From: Clytia hemisphaerica
Taxonomy: Eukaryota > Cnidaria > Hydrozoa > Leptothecata > Clytiidae
Direction of reading: 5' to 3'
Length of the DNA stretch: 64,000 nt
Assembly (NCBI GenBank): GCA_902728285.1
Contig: CACVBU010001212.1
Coordinates: 124,001 to 188,000, forward strand
In this document: positions 1-12,311 of the stretch, piece after piece
Position numbering within the stretch: the first letter of the stretch is position 1
Layout of the letters: each line of letters starts with the position of its first letter
Translations under genes and position numbers: made by a program
Notes under the pieces: model-generated
Seen by the model: the letters and a program-made list of their open reading frames with translations, nothing else
The model's database searches: none
Told to the model about the DNA's origin: nothing

Positions 1-284
1 CGAAACGTCAAAAAGGAGAACACGTTACAAAGCAAAACAGACTGAAACGGTTTCGCTCCACTATTTTCATCGTAACGGAACTGCTCCGTTTTCTTGCTCC
101 GAAACGTTCCGAAACTAATATGAACACTCTTGATCCGTAACGGAAACCATACCGGAGCGATTCGAAACCGTAACGTCTGAACATGGTCTCAATAACGAGC
201 TTTCAATCATGAAATTCCCAAACAGCCTGGAAAATTGGAAGTTAACAATGTGCGATTTTAATGATGAGTTTAATTGCTTTTACT
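1..284. other. Intergenic or intronic edge sequence with CCGTAACGG/CCGAAACG words
   Basis: No supported coding exon was seen. The first 180 bases are unusually rich in variants of one short word (ccgtaacgg, ccgaaacg, cggtttcg) on both strands, which looks like the end of a short-word repeat cut by the window edge. The next 100 bases are unremarkable AT-rich DNA. Confidence 0.4.
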
Positions 285-542
285 GTATATGGTGTCCCTA
301 ATTAAAGTATCGAGTCGAAACACAACTATGAGTAGAAAGTTTTATGTGCGTGTTCACAAAATTGTATTTTAAGCTCTCCCTCTTTTTTCTTTGTCATTAC
401 AATTAATTTATACGTTGTAACTACCTGTTGTAATAAGCCTGTGTGATGGAGAACGTTCTTATATTTTAGTGATAACACACACAAACTTTTCTACTCAATC
501 GCATGTTCAAACTCGATACTTTAATTAGGGACACCCTGTATA
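285..542. repeat. MITE-like inverted-repeat element, copy 1 of 2
   Basis: The ends form an inverted pair based on TATACAGGGTGTCCCTAAT, followed inside by AAAGTATCGAG. A second copy in reverse orientation lies at 11091-11317 and shares the interior, including the word agaacgttct. TA at both ends fits a TA-targeting mariner-type MITE. There is no coding capacity. Superfamily is an inference from the TA ends only. Confidence 0.75.
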
Positions 543-671
543 TGGCATCAATCGTGGGAATACACTTTTTTGAGCTTTTTCCTTTTCTTTGCAATCACAC
601 TTGATTCTGCTAATAAAGTTCGATGTTAAAAACTTACCCTTTCCTTGACTTTTGTTTTTGTTTTCCTGCAG

Positions 672-1857
672 TTTTTGTTTGGCTGATTATTTTTGTACCA
701 ATCACGAGATCCAAATTACAGACCGTCATTTACCACCCAAACAAAATGACGTCTGTTATACCGTCATCCCAAGTAAAGATGCCGTCAAACAGCGAAGACA
801 ACAACAACAACACCAAATGTCGCCTCGATTCCAAAATGGCGGAGGAGGTGCGACTTGGGGTGGAAATAGTGTTGGCGGTTATTCAACACCTGGTTCCAGT
901 ATAGGAGGTTTCACAACTTCTGTTTGCTTTGCTTATTTTTTTGGATTTTATTAGGTATCAGCATCAACCTGTATGAAAAGCTTGTGCTGAGTCATCCGCC
1001 ATGTTTTATCGGAATGTTTTTTATTAGCACCCTAATGGTAGCACTAAAAACTCGATGTGTTTCATTTTATAATATGATCCTTTTGTCTGTTATTAAAAAA
1101 GTCCCAAATTGAGTAGTGTTACCATTAGGGTGCCAAACTCAAATAGCTCACATCAAAGATTTCGTTTAACCGAGATAAAGTACTTTTGTTTTCTCTTTTT
1201 CTGTTTCGTTTTCCCGAAAACTTGAGAGTAGAGGATTTATAGAAAGCGGTAAGATTCAAAGGGGAACCACAAAGCATATGTGCAAAACTATGGATTTTTT
1301 TAAACACATTGTATTTCTTGCTCTTACAACCAGGATCTGACGATTTAGCGGCTCGAGTAGCAGAGAAATTACGTTTAGAAGAGAACAATCGAATGATGGC
1401 CCATCAACAATTCGTAGATGAAGAAGAAGCCGCCCGCACCAAGGAAGAGGAGCAAAAAAAGAGATGGGCGGCATTAAGGGGAAGCCCTAATAAGCAACAA
1501 AACAATGCCCAACCCTCGAATCCACCACCCGCTGCCTCTAGGGGTAGAGGGCGTGGCCGAGGTGCAGCAGCGATCCAAAATCTTAGACGCCCTGGAGAAA
1601 AAGCATCAACAAGCCCAACTATGGAACAGCCAAATGGTTTTTCTTCAAATCCTTCCATACGCCCGCCGCCTGGATTTTCAGCGGGTCCACCGCCCGGGTT
1701 TAGCGGAGCCCCTATCGGGCGTGGCCGAGGAACCCAGCTTCATATACAACAAATAGACAATACAATCAATAGTCAAGATGAGCAAAAATGGGCGGGCTCA
1801 ACACGCGCCCCTAGTGCAGCAGAGGCACCCCGCCCACCACGTGCTTGGATGTCCTGA
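672..1857 (+). CDS. C-terminal exons of an RGG- and PPPGF-rich protein (left-truncated)
   Basis: Two exons can be supported. The first begins at 672 after the acceptor ttttcctgcag and ends at 898 (donor GTATAG) or 908 (donor GTTTCA); both keep phase. The second runs from about 1335 (acceptor acaaccag) to the stop at 1855-1857. The first exon contains a Gln run and a Gly-rich stretch. The second holds a charged, probably coiled segment (AEKLRLEENN... KEEEQKKRW), an RGRGRGRG box and two PPPGF motifs, and ends AWMS. RGG boxes are typical of RNA-binding proteins, and PPPG-hydrophobic motifs are known ligands of GYF domains (GIGYF proteins), so a role in mRNA regulation is plausible but inferred. 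AATAAA overlaps the stop codon. Upstream exons lie outside the window. The family was not recognised. Confidence 0.6.
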
Positions 1858-2590
1858 ATAAAGATCTAGGCCATATTAAGTTATGAATGGAAACGGAGAA
1901 GCATTGTGTTTTAAAGATGAAAGTCTTTTGATGGCTTACGACGACTTGACTATTTAGCATCGTATTATAGTGTATTATATTATATATAGACTCCCTCAAA
2001 ACTGAAAATGCATTTTTATTTTTTGTTGATGTACCATTAGCAGATAGTCCCCAGATAGTATACTCAAATCTTGTATTTGATTCTACATCTATTCAGCAGT
2101 TTATTATTATTTTCCCTCGTCCTATTTTTCTTCTACCCTCCTTTTCTCACCTTTCCCGTCTCTAACCCCTTACTCTCGAGTGTCTAATTAACACAATTAA
2201 CCTAATCTTGGTCAGCTGAAAATAATTTCAAGAATTGATAAACCTTATAAAGGTCCAGGGGTTTGGGTAAAATCGAAAAATTAACAAGCAGGCTTGAACA
2301 CCTGAGAGTTAACCAGTCTACTTGAGAGTATCCTCAAATTCATTAAGCTTTTTCGGTCTCTGATTTCTTCCAGCATGGAGTCAAATTGTCACAATCCAGA
2401 AGATGTTTTATCACATTAGCTTGAAATTTCTACCCCTAAAGTTGAAGTTGTCTTTTTAATCTGAAAGTGTATTGTTTATATTTTTATTGATTATTGATTT
2501 TTAAAATGACACCACAAAGCTTTAACAAACATTTATACTTTTGACAAGATTTTCTATAGCATAAAGTTTTTGCTTAGATATTACATAATA
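1858..2590. other. AT-rich sequence without a recognised gene
   Basis: This follows the left-edge gene and probably includes its 3' UTR. No open frame with exon-like boundaries and no inverted repeat was seen. Confidence 0.4.
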
Positions 2591-3282
2591 TACCGGGTGA
2601 CCCACGAAAAAGTTCGGACGGTTTTCGTTGGCTAGGGTCTGAAATAAAAGTAATATAAACTCAATCTTTTTTTTTAAAGATAGAGGATGCTCTAACTTAA
2701 ACTTTGAGCTATTACTTTTTAAATTTGGTTCAGTGGTTCTTCATTTATGAGCTTTTAAAGTCAAAATTCAATTATCGGGGAGTGCAAAAACACGTCAAAA
2801 ATGAGGTATCAAATTATAATTGTTTTCTTTATCTTTAACATTGTGTTTTTCGAATGTGCTGATGTTTTACGACCTCGTTTAATTAGTTGATTGATAATAC
2901 TGAGGTTAAGCATACCAGGATAATCACGACGACGGACGAAAAATGTAATAGGCTAGTGAAAATACGAAATTTGATTGGTTGAAACTCACTAGCTTGTTAA
3001 ATTTTCGTTCGTCGTCGTGATTTTGCTGATTTACTTAACCTCACTAATAAAGCAATTTGATACCTCTTTTTTGACGTAATTTCGCTCTTTCCGAAAAGTG
3101 AATTTTTACTTTAAAAGCTCATAAGTAGGGAACTTGTGGGTCAAATTTAAAAAGTAATAGCTAAAACTTTCAGATAGAATATCTACTTTCTACATATTAA
3201 AATTTCAAGCACTTTGAGACATTTGTTCGGCCTCGAGACGCCGAAAGAAAACTGTCCGAACTTTTTCGTGGGTCACCCGGTA
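2591..3282. mobile_element. Fold-back DNA transposon remnant, TIR TACCGGGTGACCCACGAAAA
   Basis: Roughly 35-base inverted ends lie at 2591 and 3282, starting TACCGGGTGACCCACGAAAA and continuing aagttcggac. A second nested inverted pair inside, built on cacgacgacg and cgtcgtcgtg around 2930-3020, makes most of the element self-complementary. It is bounded by TA, consistent with TA duplication. No protein is encoded, so it would depend on a transposase in trans. Confidence 0.8.
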
Positions 3283-3937
3283 TTATAACATATCACGAGG
3301 GAAGATTTTAATAAGTTATTTCATTGCACAGTGATAGTTTGGAGGTTAAAATTCGATTTAAAACCTAAATCCAAGCAATTGGCACCTCTTTGTGTATTTT
3401 TCAGACCAGATAATGAAATTTTTACCGAATATGTCATGTTACATACCGTTGGAAAGCATTTTCGATGCTGACTTAGAAAAATATGACAACTTATTACAAG
3501 TTGAAGGGGGTGAGGTTTCCTGAACTATGATGTAATTGCTGATGTCAGCAAAAATTCCAAGACCGACCAAACAAATTTGTTTTAGTGAATTTGATTTAAA
3601 TAAGAACCTTCATAAATAGATACGGGGGATTGGTGTTAGCATTGTTTTTATTATTCTCATTTTTATAGAGATTATATTTTGTTAACATTACACGATTACT
3701 AATTAGTAATTAAAGTATTTTTCATGTTATGATTCTCTAAAAGTTTGAATTGGTCTGGATTCTGAAACGATTTCTAAGGGCTACAACTTCTATAAATCAA
3801 AAACTTAGACTACGAGCTACAATACCCCCAAGTGTGGCGTGATCCTTTTTATTTAACGTCTGTCAATTGAATAAAAAGCAAACTTTTGACCCTTTGTACA
3901 AAAATGTATAAACGATTTTCATTTCGAAAAACTTACT

Positions 3938-4609
3938 TAAGCTAAGCAGAGGAATGTAAAGAGATGGAAAAACAGCTTTATTACTCAAAGTTCAACGATC
4001 ACTTCTATTGAAAATTCTAATTTAAAAACGTTGATTAGGTCATTAAATAAAAGTCCAGAAAAGACGGCTCGCCATACAAATCGGACGGTTTCTACATGAT
4101 TTGACGATAAAAATGAAAATTTGTTTTTCCTTTTTTGCCGATTCAATTTTTAAGAATAAGGAGCAATATTTTTACCAATGTATAGCAAAAGAAATTCTTA
4201 ACGCAATGATATTAAATTGGTTCTTGTAAAACTGTCAGAAGTCGAGTAAAATCAAGATGAAGTTATAATGTTCTCGAGCTCTAGCTTTCCATATTATGGT
4301 GCGGTCATGATGCGATTATATCAGTAGAATCGCTAGGAAATTCTAAGCAAGAAGATATAGGTACTTTTTCGTATAAGAGAGGTGTACCCAAAATATAAGC
4401 CCTAAAAGTTTACGCATAATCAGGCTTAAAACAAAAGAATTTTGTCACAACACGCTAATTATACAGATTTTTTATAGTGACAACAAAAGAAACCTATTTA
4501 CTCGACATAAACTCCCTTAAGGGCAAGAGACCTGGTATATGACGAGCCGTTTTTCCATTGTTTTCAAGAAGCTTTTCCATCTCTTTACATTCCTCTGAGC
4601 TAAGCGGAC
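3938..4609. mobile_element. Inverted-repeat element, arms near AGAGGAATGTAAAGAGATGG
   Basis: A perfect inverted pair of about 25 bases (AGAGGAATGTAAAGAGATGG plus aaaa) lies at about 3949 and 4599, with looser complementarity on either side (gctaag/cttagc). The 670-base body has no exon-like open frame. The stretch 3283-3937 before it holds nothing recognisable. Confidence 0.65.
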
Positions 4610-5159
4610 CTGATTTTTTTTGAGTGTGCATTAATAGGTACAGCGAAGACAAAAAAGGCTGTCACTTTTAATAGAATTCGAATCAAACGGTTTTGTGCTC
4701 GTTAGAAAGATAATCTGGAGCGGAATATAATCAAAAAAGAAAAAACAAAGAAATATAAGAGTTTCACTTAATATTCTCAATGGATTACATGTTTTTTTAA
4801 GCATTGCAATTTTAAGGATATCCAGACTCAGATATAACAAATAATTAAACATATGCTAAGCATTACCTTGAGCCTTCAGTTTAATTTTTTAATTTAATTT
4901 CTTACCTTAGTTTTCCGATTTTGGCTGGAATTTATGGATTTTCGGTAATTTCTCTTAAATTTTGCTTAAGTATTTTTAGCCTTGTCGATCTTTCGATTGA
5001 AGCATCTCTGAGCAAGTTTTTGGATTTTTGTATTCTCATAGAAAGAATTTGTAGTGCTATGATCTTCATTTTTACATGTCCACAACCCCTACCGAAAGTG
5101 ACTGTACCACCCCTTCTTTGTTTTTCACGGGAATTTAACTACAAGTGGTTTAAAAGATC

Positions 5160-5524
5160 GCAAAATTACGCATGCGTATAAGTCTCTATTTGGGTGAACT
5201 GGAAACATTAGATGAACTAACTCTAGCGCCGGAGCAGATACTCAGCAGCGCTGGGTATGTAATCAGGGAAGGTCAGTACTACGAATGGATTTACGAATTC
5301 ATCACGTGACCAGTGTCCCTCAAACGTATCCTTTTTCTTCAATGTCAAAGCCTTATTGGAGATATTTGAGATTAGGAAAGGCCAGTCTGGAGATAAGCAA
5401 TGGATGCCCGGGACAAAGCATGCAGGTTACTGTAAGGGTTAGGGGGTGTGTCGCAGACGCTCAAAAAGCAACGAGGAGACTTTCTTTATCTCGTAAACAT
5501 ACAAAAACTCCCAAATTTAAGTGA
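5160..5524 (+). other. Possible exon relics of unknown origin
   Basis: Two protein-like stretches lie close together in different frames: one at about 5169-5255 (reads GELETLDELTLAPEQILSS) ending at a plausible GTATGT donor, and one at 5384-5440 (reads ASLEISNGCPGQSMQVT) after the acceptor gagattag. Base composition is less AT-rich than the surroundings. I could not connect them in phase or recognise a family; a decayed gene fragment is as likely as a live one. Confidence 0.25.
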
Positions 5525-5661
5525 AGAGAAAGGATGAAAAATAGGCTAAAATTGATTTCTAATGCGCAATGTATTTCCTTTCAAACAATCAGGATATCAT
5601 CATTATTCTCTCCGTCCATTAAAAATTGATCTTATCGGAGTTTTTGATTTTTCTAAAACAG

Positions 5662-5765
5662 CAATGCATTGTGGGATTTTTTCGGGGGTATTACAATAGA
5701 ATTCCCTTGAGGAATTCCTGAGAGATTGTTATTGTAATACCCCCGAAACAACCCCACAATGCATC
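5662..5765. repeat. Near-perfect hairpin repeat of about 104 bases
   Basis: Arms of about 40 bases starting GCAATGCATTGTGGG and containing cgggggtattacaat pair across a 24-base loop. This is the form of a small fold-back MITE. An acidic open frame on the minus strand (5729-6052) starts outside the hairpin and runs into it; it is Asp/Glu/Ser-rich, has no recognisable domain and is treated as unproven. Confidence 0.7.
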
Positions 5766-6289
5766 GTTTTTTTAACTGCATGCGGGTCGCGACGTCCTTC
5801 ATCTTCACTTTCGCTATCCTCTTCAACACCGTTCCCTTCGACACCACTTTCACTTTCAGTATCAATTTCATCGTCTGTCTCATATTGCGATTCACTATCA
5901 GTGTAATACGAATTTTCACGTTCGTAACTTTCATCACAAAAATCTTCGTGGTTTACTTCGTCCTCGAACTCCTTCTCCTGGATAGAATACAATTCCAGTT
6001 GACTCAACCGTATCGTAGTCCCATCCAACGTCTGATTCCCATGGAAGTTCACCCGTCAGATTCCCAAAGGTCCTGCTTTTGAACTTTCTTAACTTGCCAC
6101 ATTTTGAAGGTGTCTGAGAAATAAGCTAAAAGAGCGAGAAAGATCAGAATTGATACTCCTAAAATTGATAATTGAAAAATTGATAAATTCTTGTTTTAAG
6201 TATAGTTCATTACGATTTGAGAAAAATTGAGTACCACTACCTTTTCCTTCGGGGACACTTTTTGATTGTTCAACCCTTGAACCGACTAC

Positions 6290-6600
6290 ATGTTTTTTTG
6301 TAAGCATACAAAAATTTGAAAACAGGCTCAGGGGTGCTTAGGTCGAGGCTTGACAAGTCTGAAAAATGCTTATAAGGATGCTTATATCCCAAGAAAAATT
6401 CCAAAAATCCGTAAAATCCCAGCTAAGATCAGGAAAATTCATTTTTCGTAGGCTCTTAAATGTAATACTTAGCACATGTTTAAATTTTTCCATGAGTCTA
6501 GATATGCTTATAAGTGTAAAGCTTATAAAAGAAAAAACATGTATCAAGTTTCACTTTTTCCTCACCTTTTTTTCGAAGCCTTCTTCTATTCGTTTTAAGG
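6290..6600. repeat. Repeat with iterated ATGCTTATAAG words
   Basis: The motif tgcttata/cttataag occurs at least four times at irregular spacing between 6365 and 6535, interspersed with aaaattc blocks. Both strands carry similar words, so the segment is partly self-complementary. It resembles the TAAGAA-word elements at 9971, 14048, 24548 and 46563. No coding signal. Confidence 0.4.
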
Positions 6601-6742
6601 ATTGATGGCTTGTCATTTAAAAATCTTTTAAATAGCGTATTTTGTATAATATATAATTTTCCATTGCGTATAATGTTTTTAGAAACATTTTATACATTAT
6701 ATGTTACGAGTGTGTTACAATTTTCCGGTCTGTAGTTTGTAT

Positions 6743-6790
6743 GACCTGCGTCCTGTGTCCTGTCTCCTGCGTCCTGTGTCCTGTCTCCTG
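6743..6790. repeat. Small tandem repeat, unit about 21 bases
   Basis: The unit CCTGCGTCCTGTGTCCTGTCT is present a little over twice in a row. It is a local minisatellite with no other context. Confidence 0.8.
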
Positions 6791-7166
6791 CGTTTCGAAC
6801 CAACCGCATTTCTTATGCTGTTTGGTTCTACTATGTTTCATTTATATTTCAAATTGGTTGAAATAAATATAGTTGCATGTCTTTTGACTGGTTTAGTATC
6901 TATGTAACTGTCTGTAATTGATTCTACCTGGACACTTTTCCTAATGAATGTTTTAAGATTCGTATTTTATTCTTTTTAAAAGTAATTCACATTTTTAGAA
7001 AAAAAGTATGTTTCATTTATGTTAGCTTATTCATTGATATCTGAAAGAAAATGCTGTTAAGAAGAATCATTCTAACTATTCCAAATCATTTCCAAACTTT
7101 TGTTATAATTATAAAGCATTAAAAAGCCTTAATTAGCATTAATTAGTTTTTACAAGCATTTGTTGT

Positions 7167-8908
7167 AGGGCAAAATTATTTTAAAGGGAACCAAAAAGTG
7201 CATCTGGGAGCTGAAAATTTTTTTTCAGTTAACATTTTCAAATTAATATGTATCATTTCTCATAGAATCTTAAACTCGTTTGCAGTTGTTTTAGAGCTAC
7301 AGCACTTCCGAAACATGATTTTGCCATTTTTTAGGCTAAAAAGCCTTGAAATTAAAGCTTTTTAGCCTAAAAATCAGCCACGGCCATATCACAAAAAATA
7401 CAATGAATGCTGCAGTTTTAGTTGTTCAAAATCCAACATAGGCCAACAATTGATCAAGAAAACTCATTTACAGCATGTTTGGCCTTCCCTGGATTGAACG
7501 GTTGAGGATTTTATTTTCCAAAAATCTTGGTTACGAAATGACGGAAAAATAAAAAATGCTGTAAAGTTTTAACCCTTTGAGTGCCAGGGTCTTTTTTTCT
7601 AAGTTTTTTTTTAAAAATCGCTAGTTCAAACTTTAAGGGCTTATATCTCCTGATCTAGAAAGAATTAGAAGCTCGTATATAGCTCGTTGGATAGCTTAGA
7701 GTCTCCTCTTTCTTTTGGGCGCCTTCGGCGCCGCCCGATTGAGGAAGGGCGTGGTGGGCGGCGGCCAAGGGGGGGGGTACGTTAGGGGAATTAAAGCAGT
7801 CAGACCCGCTGTGCGGACCTGACTGAACTGATGGAAAGGTGCCCAGTGGTAAAACTTCAAATCAATTCACTAGAAGACAGAATAAAGTAAAACAGGGCCA
7901 AATTTGGAGGTTCTTGGATCACTCGTTGACCAAAAATAGTCAAAAAACGGTCAGAATCTCAAAAAAGTGAATTTTTGTCAATTTTTTGCATTTTTTTGAC
8001 TTTTTTGCTTAAAATCTCGCTGGAAAGACTCATTTTTGAAATTTTTTTTGCTTGACCATAGAGGACAATCTAATTCCTACGAGTTCGACCAAAAATAACG
8101 ATTTCTAACTCAAACTGGGCATTACAGGAGGGCTTCGCCCTCCTATATAGCCCATGTCATATATATACGACATCGGCACTTAAAGGGTTAAGGAAACATT
8201 TTTAGAGTAAAATATTTGGCAAGTTTCTACCTCTTACTGAGTACTTTCAAACCAGGCATAAATTAATTGTCATTGGGGGAAGACTGGTTTTTAATTGAGA
8301 AATCAATTTTGGTTACGGAATGACGGAAAATTATCTTACTTTACTGAAATAAAAATTATGAAATTTTCACTTAACCATATCACCTCAAACATTTTTTAAG
8401 CTGATACAGTAACTTTGTATCAAAATCTAAGCATTTGATCTATCTTGAAAACCATTCCATTAACCCTATATAGGGTTCTAAAGTTAAATAAAATTTTTAC
8501 AGCCGATTCTGTTTCATATCATGTGTACCGCATTCATGATAAATTTAAAAAATTGGTTGAGTGTTACCGAAAATCTTTTTGATTTTCTCAAAGTCTTATA
8601 GTTGCTATGGCTAAAAATCATGACTTTGATAGCATAATCATCAGTCAGTGTCAATTTATTAACCACTTTAACAATGCAAATTTTTGGGTGACACTCTGTT
8701 TCATGGAAAAAATGGGCAGTTTTTGAGCTTTAAAATGCCATAACTTTAGTTTCGCTTGTGCTACAGACTTGTATGAGCTCTCATTTTTCAGCATTTTTTA
8801 TTGTGCATCCTCTGAAATTAAAATCATTCAATGACAATCTTCACTTTATGCACAGTGTCCTTTTGAAATCAAGGAGGTCTCTGGTTCCCTTTAAAATAAT
8901 TTTGCCCT
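7167..8908. mobile_element. 1.74 kb DNA transposon relic with 27-base TIRs
   Basis: The ends carry a perfect inverted repeat beginning AGGGCAAAATTATTTTAAAG and continuing ggaacca (7167-7193 and 8882-8908). The interior has a smaller internal repeat, a phrase near tggttacgaaatgacggaaaa occurring on both sides of a younger insertion at 7573-8187. No transposase frame is visible. The AGGGC terminus resembles hAT ends, but no clear target duplication was found. Confidence 0.75.
7573..8187. mobile_element. piggyBac-like non-autonomous element with TTAA target duplications
   Basis: TTAA flanks the element on both sides (7569-7572 and 8188-8191), and the ends read CCCTTTGAGTGCC inward and GGCACTTAAAGGG outward. 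TTAA duplication with CCCTTT-type ends is diagnostic of piggyBac-class elements. The interior is GC-richer near 7715-7760 (gggcgccttcggcgccgccc) than the host DNA. No transposase is encoded. It sits inside the older 7167-8908 element, giving a relative order of insertion. Confidence 0.8.
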
Positions 8909-9970
8909 GTACTAGCGGTTGGCAGTTAGTGAAAGCTATGGCTAGTTAAGCCCAGTGGTAATACAGGGAAAAACTATGAACATATTTGTGTTTCCCCTTA
9001 AATTTAGGACCCGATGGATGTAAAATTTATGATTTTTATGAAATATTTCAAGATTTTCGATATTGCAAAGTGCAAACTGAAAATTTAGAGATTTTCAAAA
9101 TGACAATTTTGATTTAACAACGTCTTAATCAAGTTTTTGAAAACAAATCTCTTTTGAAAATAGTTCCATACATGTATGGAATAAGTTTTCACAATGTTAG
9201 AAAAAAAGCTTAACTGAAACTGAAAATATTAAGCTTTGAAGATATTTTTCTCCTATGTTTTGCAAAAAAATTACAGAATTTACCGTTTTTGCTGATTCAG
9301 CGAAAACTTTTATATATAATGTTAATTTTTTGTTATAAACTATTAACTCAAGGTGATAGGAATAGAATTCCACGATTTTTTGCTTTTCTCATATTTAGAA
9401 TTTTCGGTTTGTCAATGCTGATTCTAGGGCTCCAAAATACTGGTTGACCTTCAAGATGCTATATCTTTTACCCAACCTCTAAAGCCACAGATGTATTTGC
9501 ATTTTCTGAACGGCATTAGGTGTTAAAAGTTTCCTATACCCCGTTTTCATAACTTATTTTCAATATCCAAGGAGCTAGAGTGAGTTATATGCAATTTTTA
9601 TCTAATTTTGGTGTTAAAATATTTCCTTTGGACGCAAATATGTTATTTTGAATCTGTCTCAAACCAGCAAAAACATGCTCATTTTTAAGTATAACCATCA
9701 TTCTTTCAAAATAAACAAAAATTGTTTAATTCTGATAAATCTACAAGTCAGAATCTTCATTTAAATGAAAACCTCCGTTTTGGGGGCCGTCTCCGTTTTG
9801 GGGGCCATATACTGTAGAGTTGAATTTGCGTTCAAAAGGAATGATCTTAGCCCTACAGTAATTTTTGTTAAGAGTGACCTCTCATCTGAGACAAAATTCT
9901 TTCAAATGCTAACAAATATGTCAAGGGAGTGATTTACAGTCTACTTAGAGTGACATCCGTGCCTTGTCTT
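8909..9970. other. AT-rich sequence without a recognised gene
   Basis: No exon was supported. The only structure seen is an 18-base phrase duplicated in tandem near 9773-9808 (tccgttttgggggcc). Confidence 0.4.
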
Positions 9971-10090
9971 ACACGTTTTTTATAAGAACAATTTCATAAG
10001 AATACGAGGCTGAAATTTGGCCAAAACCTAAGAATAAATTAAGAAGAATCTGAACCTCAGATTTCAGAAATTACTGAGAAGTACATGTTT
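9971..10090. repeat. TAAGAA-word repeat fragment
   Basis: It begins ACACGTTTTTTATAAGAAC, the same start as repeats at 14048 and 46563, then carries ataagaat, ctaagaat and ttaagaag at short irregular intervals and gaggctga. Boundaries on the right are unclear. Confidence 0.45.
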
Positions 10091-10766
10091 CCATTTTAAT
10101 TAATATTGACATTTAAGACTGAAAAACTCATATAAATTTAAGAGCAGCCCAGCCAGAGTCATATGACTTACTGGTTTTTCCTATAAAAGCGTATATATCT
10201 GAAGATACTGCTCTTCATATGTTATTTTACTAATGTGCACGTTTAGCAAAATAACTGTTCAAATACTGAGTAATATTTTTAACCTACGAAGAGCGCTTAA
10301 TAACTACTTATGGTATAAAAAGGGAATTTCCCAGAAAAGGGAATTTCCTTCCTTAGATTCATTTAACTCTCCAGGGATAAGAAAAAGACAAACTGAAATT
10401 TCAAAATGAGTAATCAGATCAAAATAACTCCGGAAAAATCTTTTTGATGATGATAAATAATAGAGAGACCGCAAGATAAGAATGCTACCGTTAAGCGGAA
10501 CTAAAATACTGAAAAACGCGCGCAAAATTATGAGATGTCTGCCCAACTTCCTTATGCGTGAAGCTATGAATGCCATCCTCAGAAGCTTTAGGCTTCCTCC
10601 AGTGGCAAAAATAAAGAAATAGTGTGAAAAAGCGTTAGCACTCGGGCAATGCAAAATTTTGTTAGCGTACCACGAAGTAGAGGTGAAATTTATAGACCAA
10701 CTTTAACCCTTCTCAGGCATGAAAAGTTTAAGCCACTTATTTCCCATCCAAAACGCATCCAAACGA

Positions 10767-10867
10767 ATCCAATATGCAAAAATATTGGGCGTGCGAGAAA
10801 AGATATTGGACGAGGCTTCGCCAAGTCCAATATCTTTTCTCGTAGCCCAATATTTTTCATATTGGAT
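10767..10867. repeat. Perfectly folding hairpin, about 100 bases
   Basis: Arms beginning ATCCAATATG and carrying atattgggc and gagaaaagatattgg pair around the loop aggcttcgcc. Just upstream (10728-10756) is an end of the repeat family seen at 29985 and 53850 (cacttatttcccatcc). No gene. Confidence 0.75.
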
Positions 10868-11090
10868 GAGACTGCGTCCAAATAAATGGTTTATTATTCG
10901 TTCATCGCTAAAATATTTCTCGTTTTCAAACATAATTCCAATTTATAAGCTCGTAAATCTGGTTTCTTGGTAGTTTTTTATTCAAAAGTCTTATTTCTAT
11001 TTTGTGACGTAACATCAAAAAGAAGATGCTCAATTGTCATTGAACTCGTTGTGTGACGTCAATTTTCGAAATATGTAGCATCCTGGAAGC

Positions 11091-11317
11091 TATACAGGGT
11101 GTCCCTAATAAAAGTATCGAGTTTGAACATGCGATTGAGTAAAAAAGTTTGTGTGTGTTATCGCTAAAATATAAGAACGTTCTCCATCACATATTGTTAC
11201 GTAATGACAAAGAAAAAAGAGGGAGAGCTTAAAATACAATTTTGTGAATACACACTTAAAACTTTCTACTCAATCGCATGTTCAAACTCGATACTTTTAT
11301 TAGGGACACCCTGTATA
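11091..11317. repeat. MITE-like inverted-repeat element, copy 2 of 2
   Basis: This is the reverse-complement copy of the 285-542 element, with the same TATACAGGGTGTCCC ends and the shared interior word gaacgttctcc. Neighbouring DNA to 12311 has no supported exon. Confidence 0.75.
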
Positions 11318-12311
11318 TTCGAAAATATTGGACAGCAAAGAAGCCAATCAAATGTCGCTATTTACGCGCGTCGGATAATAATTTCATTTATTGCACTGTT
11401 CGTTTTATTTGAACTGTTGCGCTTCATTTATTGCACTGATCAATGCAACAGCTTAATTTTTTTTGACGTCAATTTCTTTGAGAAATAAATAAAGAAAGTA
11501 GATTTTTCAAGTCTTGTGATAAAGCAATTATCACATAATACCTCGTGCAAAAGGGGTCGATTTTTCTCGTTCTTTTATTTTAGCTGTTATTATCACTCGC
11601 CTAAAGGCTCGTAAAAAATAAAAAAACTTGAAAAATAAATCCCATATTGCACTCTGCACTATGCGATAACTAATACCTATTCATAAATGTTTTGGTTATA
11701 TTATTTTCGTATTCATTAATTTTTCTTTTCACTATATATATATTTCCACATTTGATTGATGATTGATTGAAACAATATACTCAATGTACATAAAAATACC
11801 GTCAATTTAGTAATATAAACAGGATAATAATATATTATTCATAACAACATATGATATAATCTTAAGTAAGAAGAAAATTATATATTTGTTAATTTATCGT
11901 GATTATTTGTCGAGCAAATTTTTACATAGAGGGTCACAGGATAGGATAGTTGTATGCGATGCTCAAGGGCTGTATCATTAGGAAAATTGCCTTGTCATTT
12001 ATATTGGTGACTCGTATTGTGGTGATAGAGTCTTTTAAATGCTATAAGAAGGTAGACATTTGTTTATTTAGGCTTTCTATGATATATTCATTTTATATTG
12101 AACATAATCTTTTTCCTAAAATTTAGCCCGGTGGGAGGGTGCGCAAAATAAAAAATGCTGATTATGTACGGACCTTAAATGATGGGATTTCGGCTTTTCC
12201 AAGTCTCTTCTCTTAGGCTTAGAAAAAATCTAAAGGTCAAATTTTGAATATTTTCATTCTCTAATGGAGGTAGCAAGCTAAATATCATTTTTATTTTTCC
12301 TTTCATTTTAG

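Noticed and set aside
5729-6052. Acidic 107-residue protein on the minus strand
   Set aside because: It overlaps the hairpin repeat, has low-complexity Asp/Glu/Ser composition, and the opposite strand is equally open.
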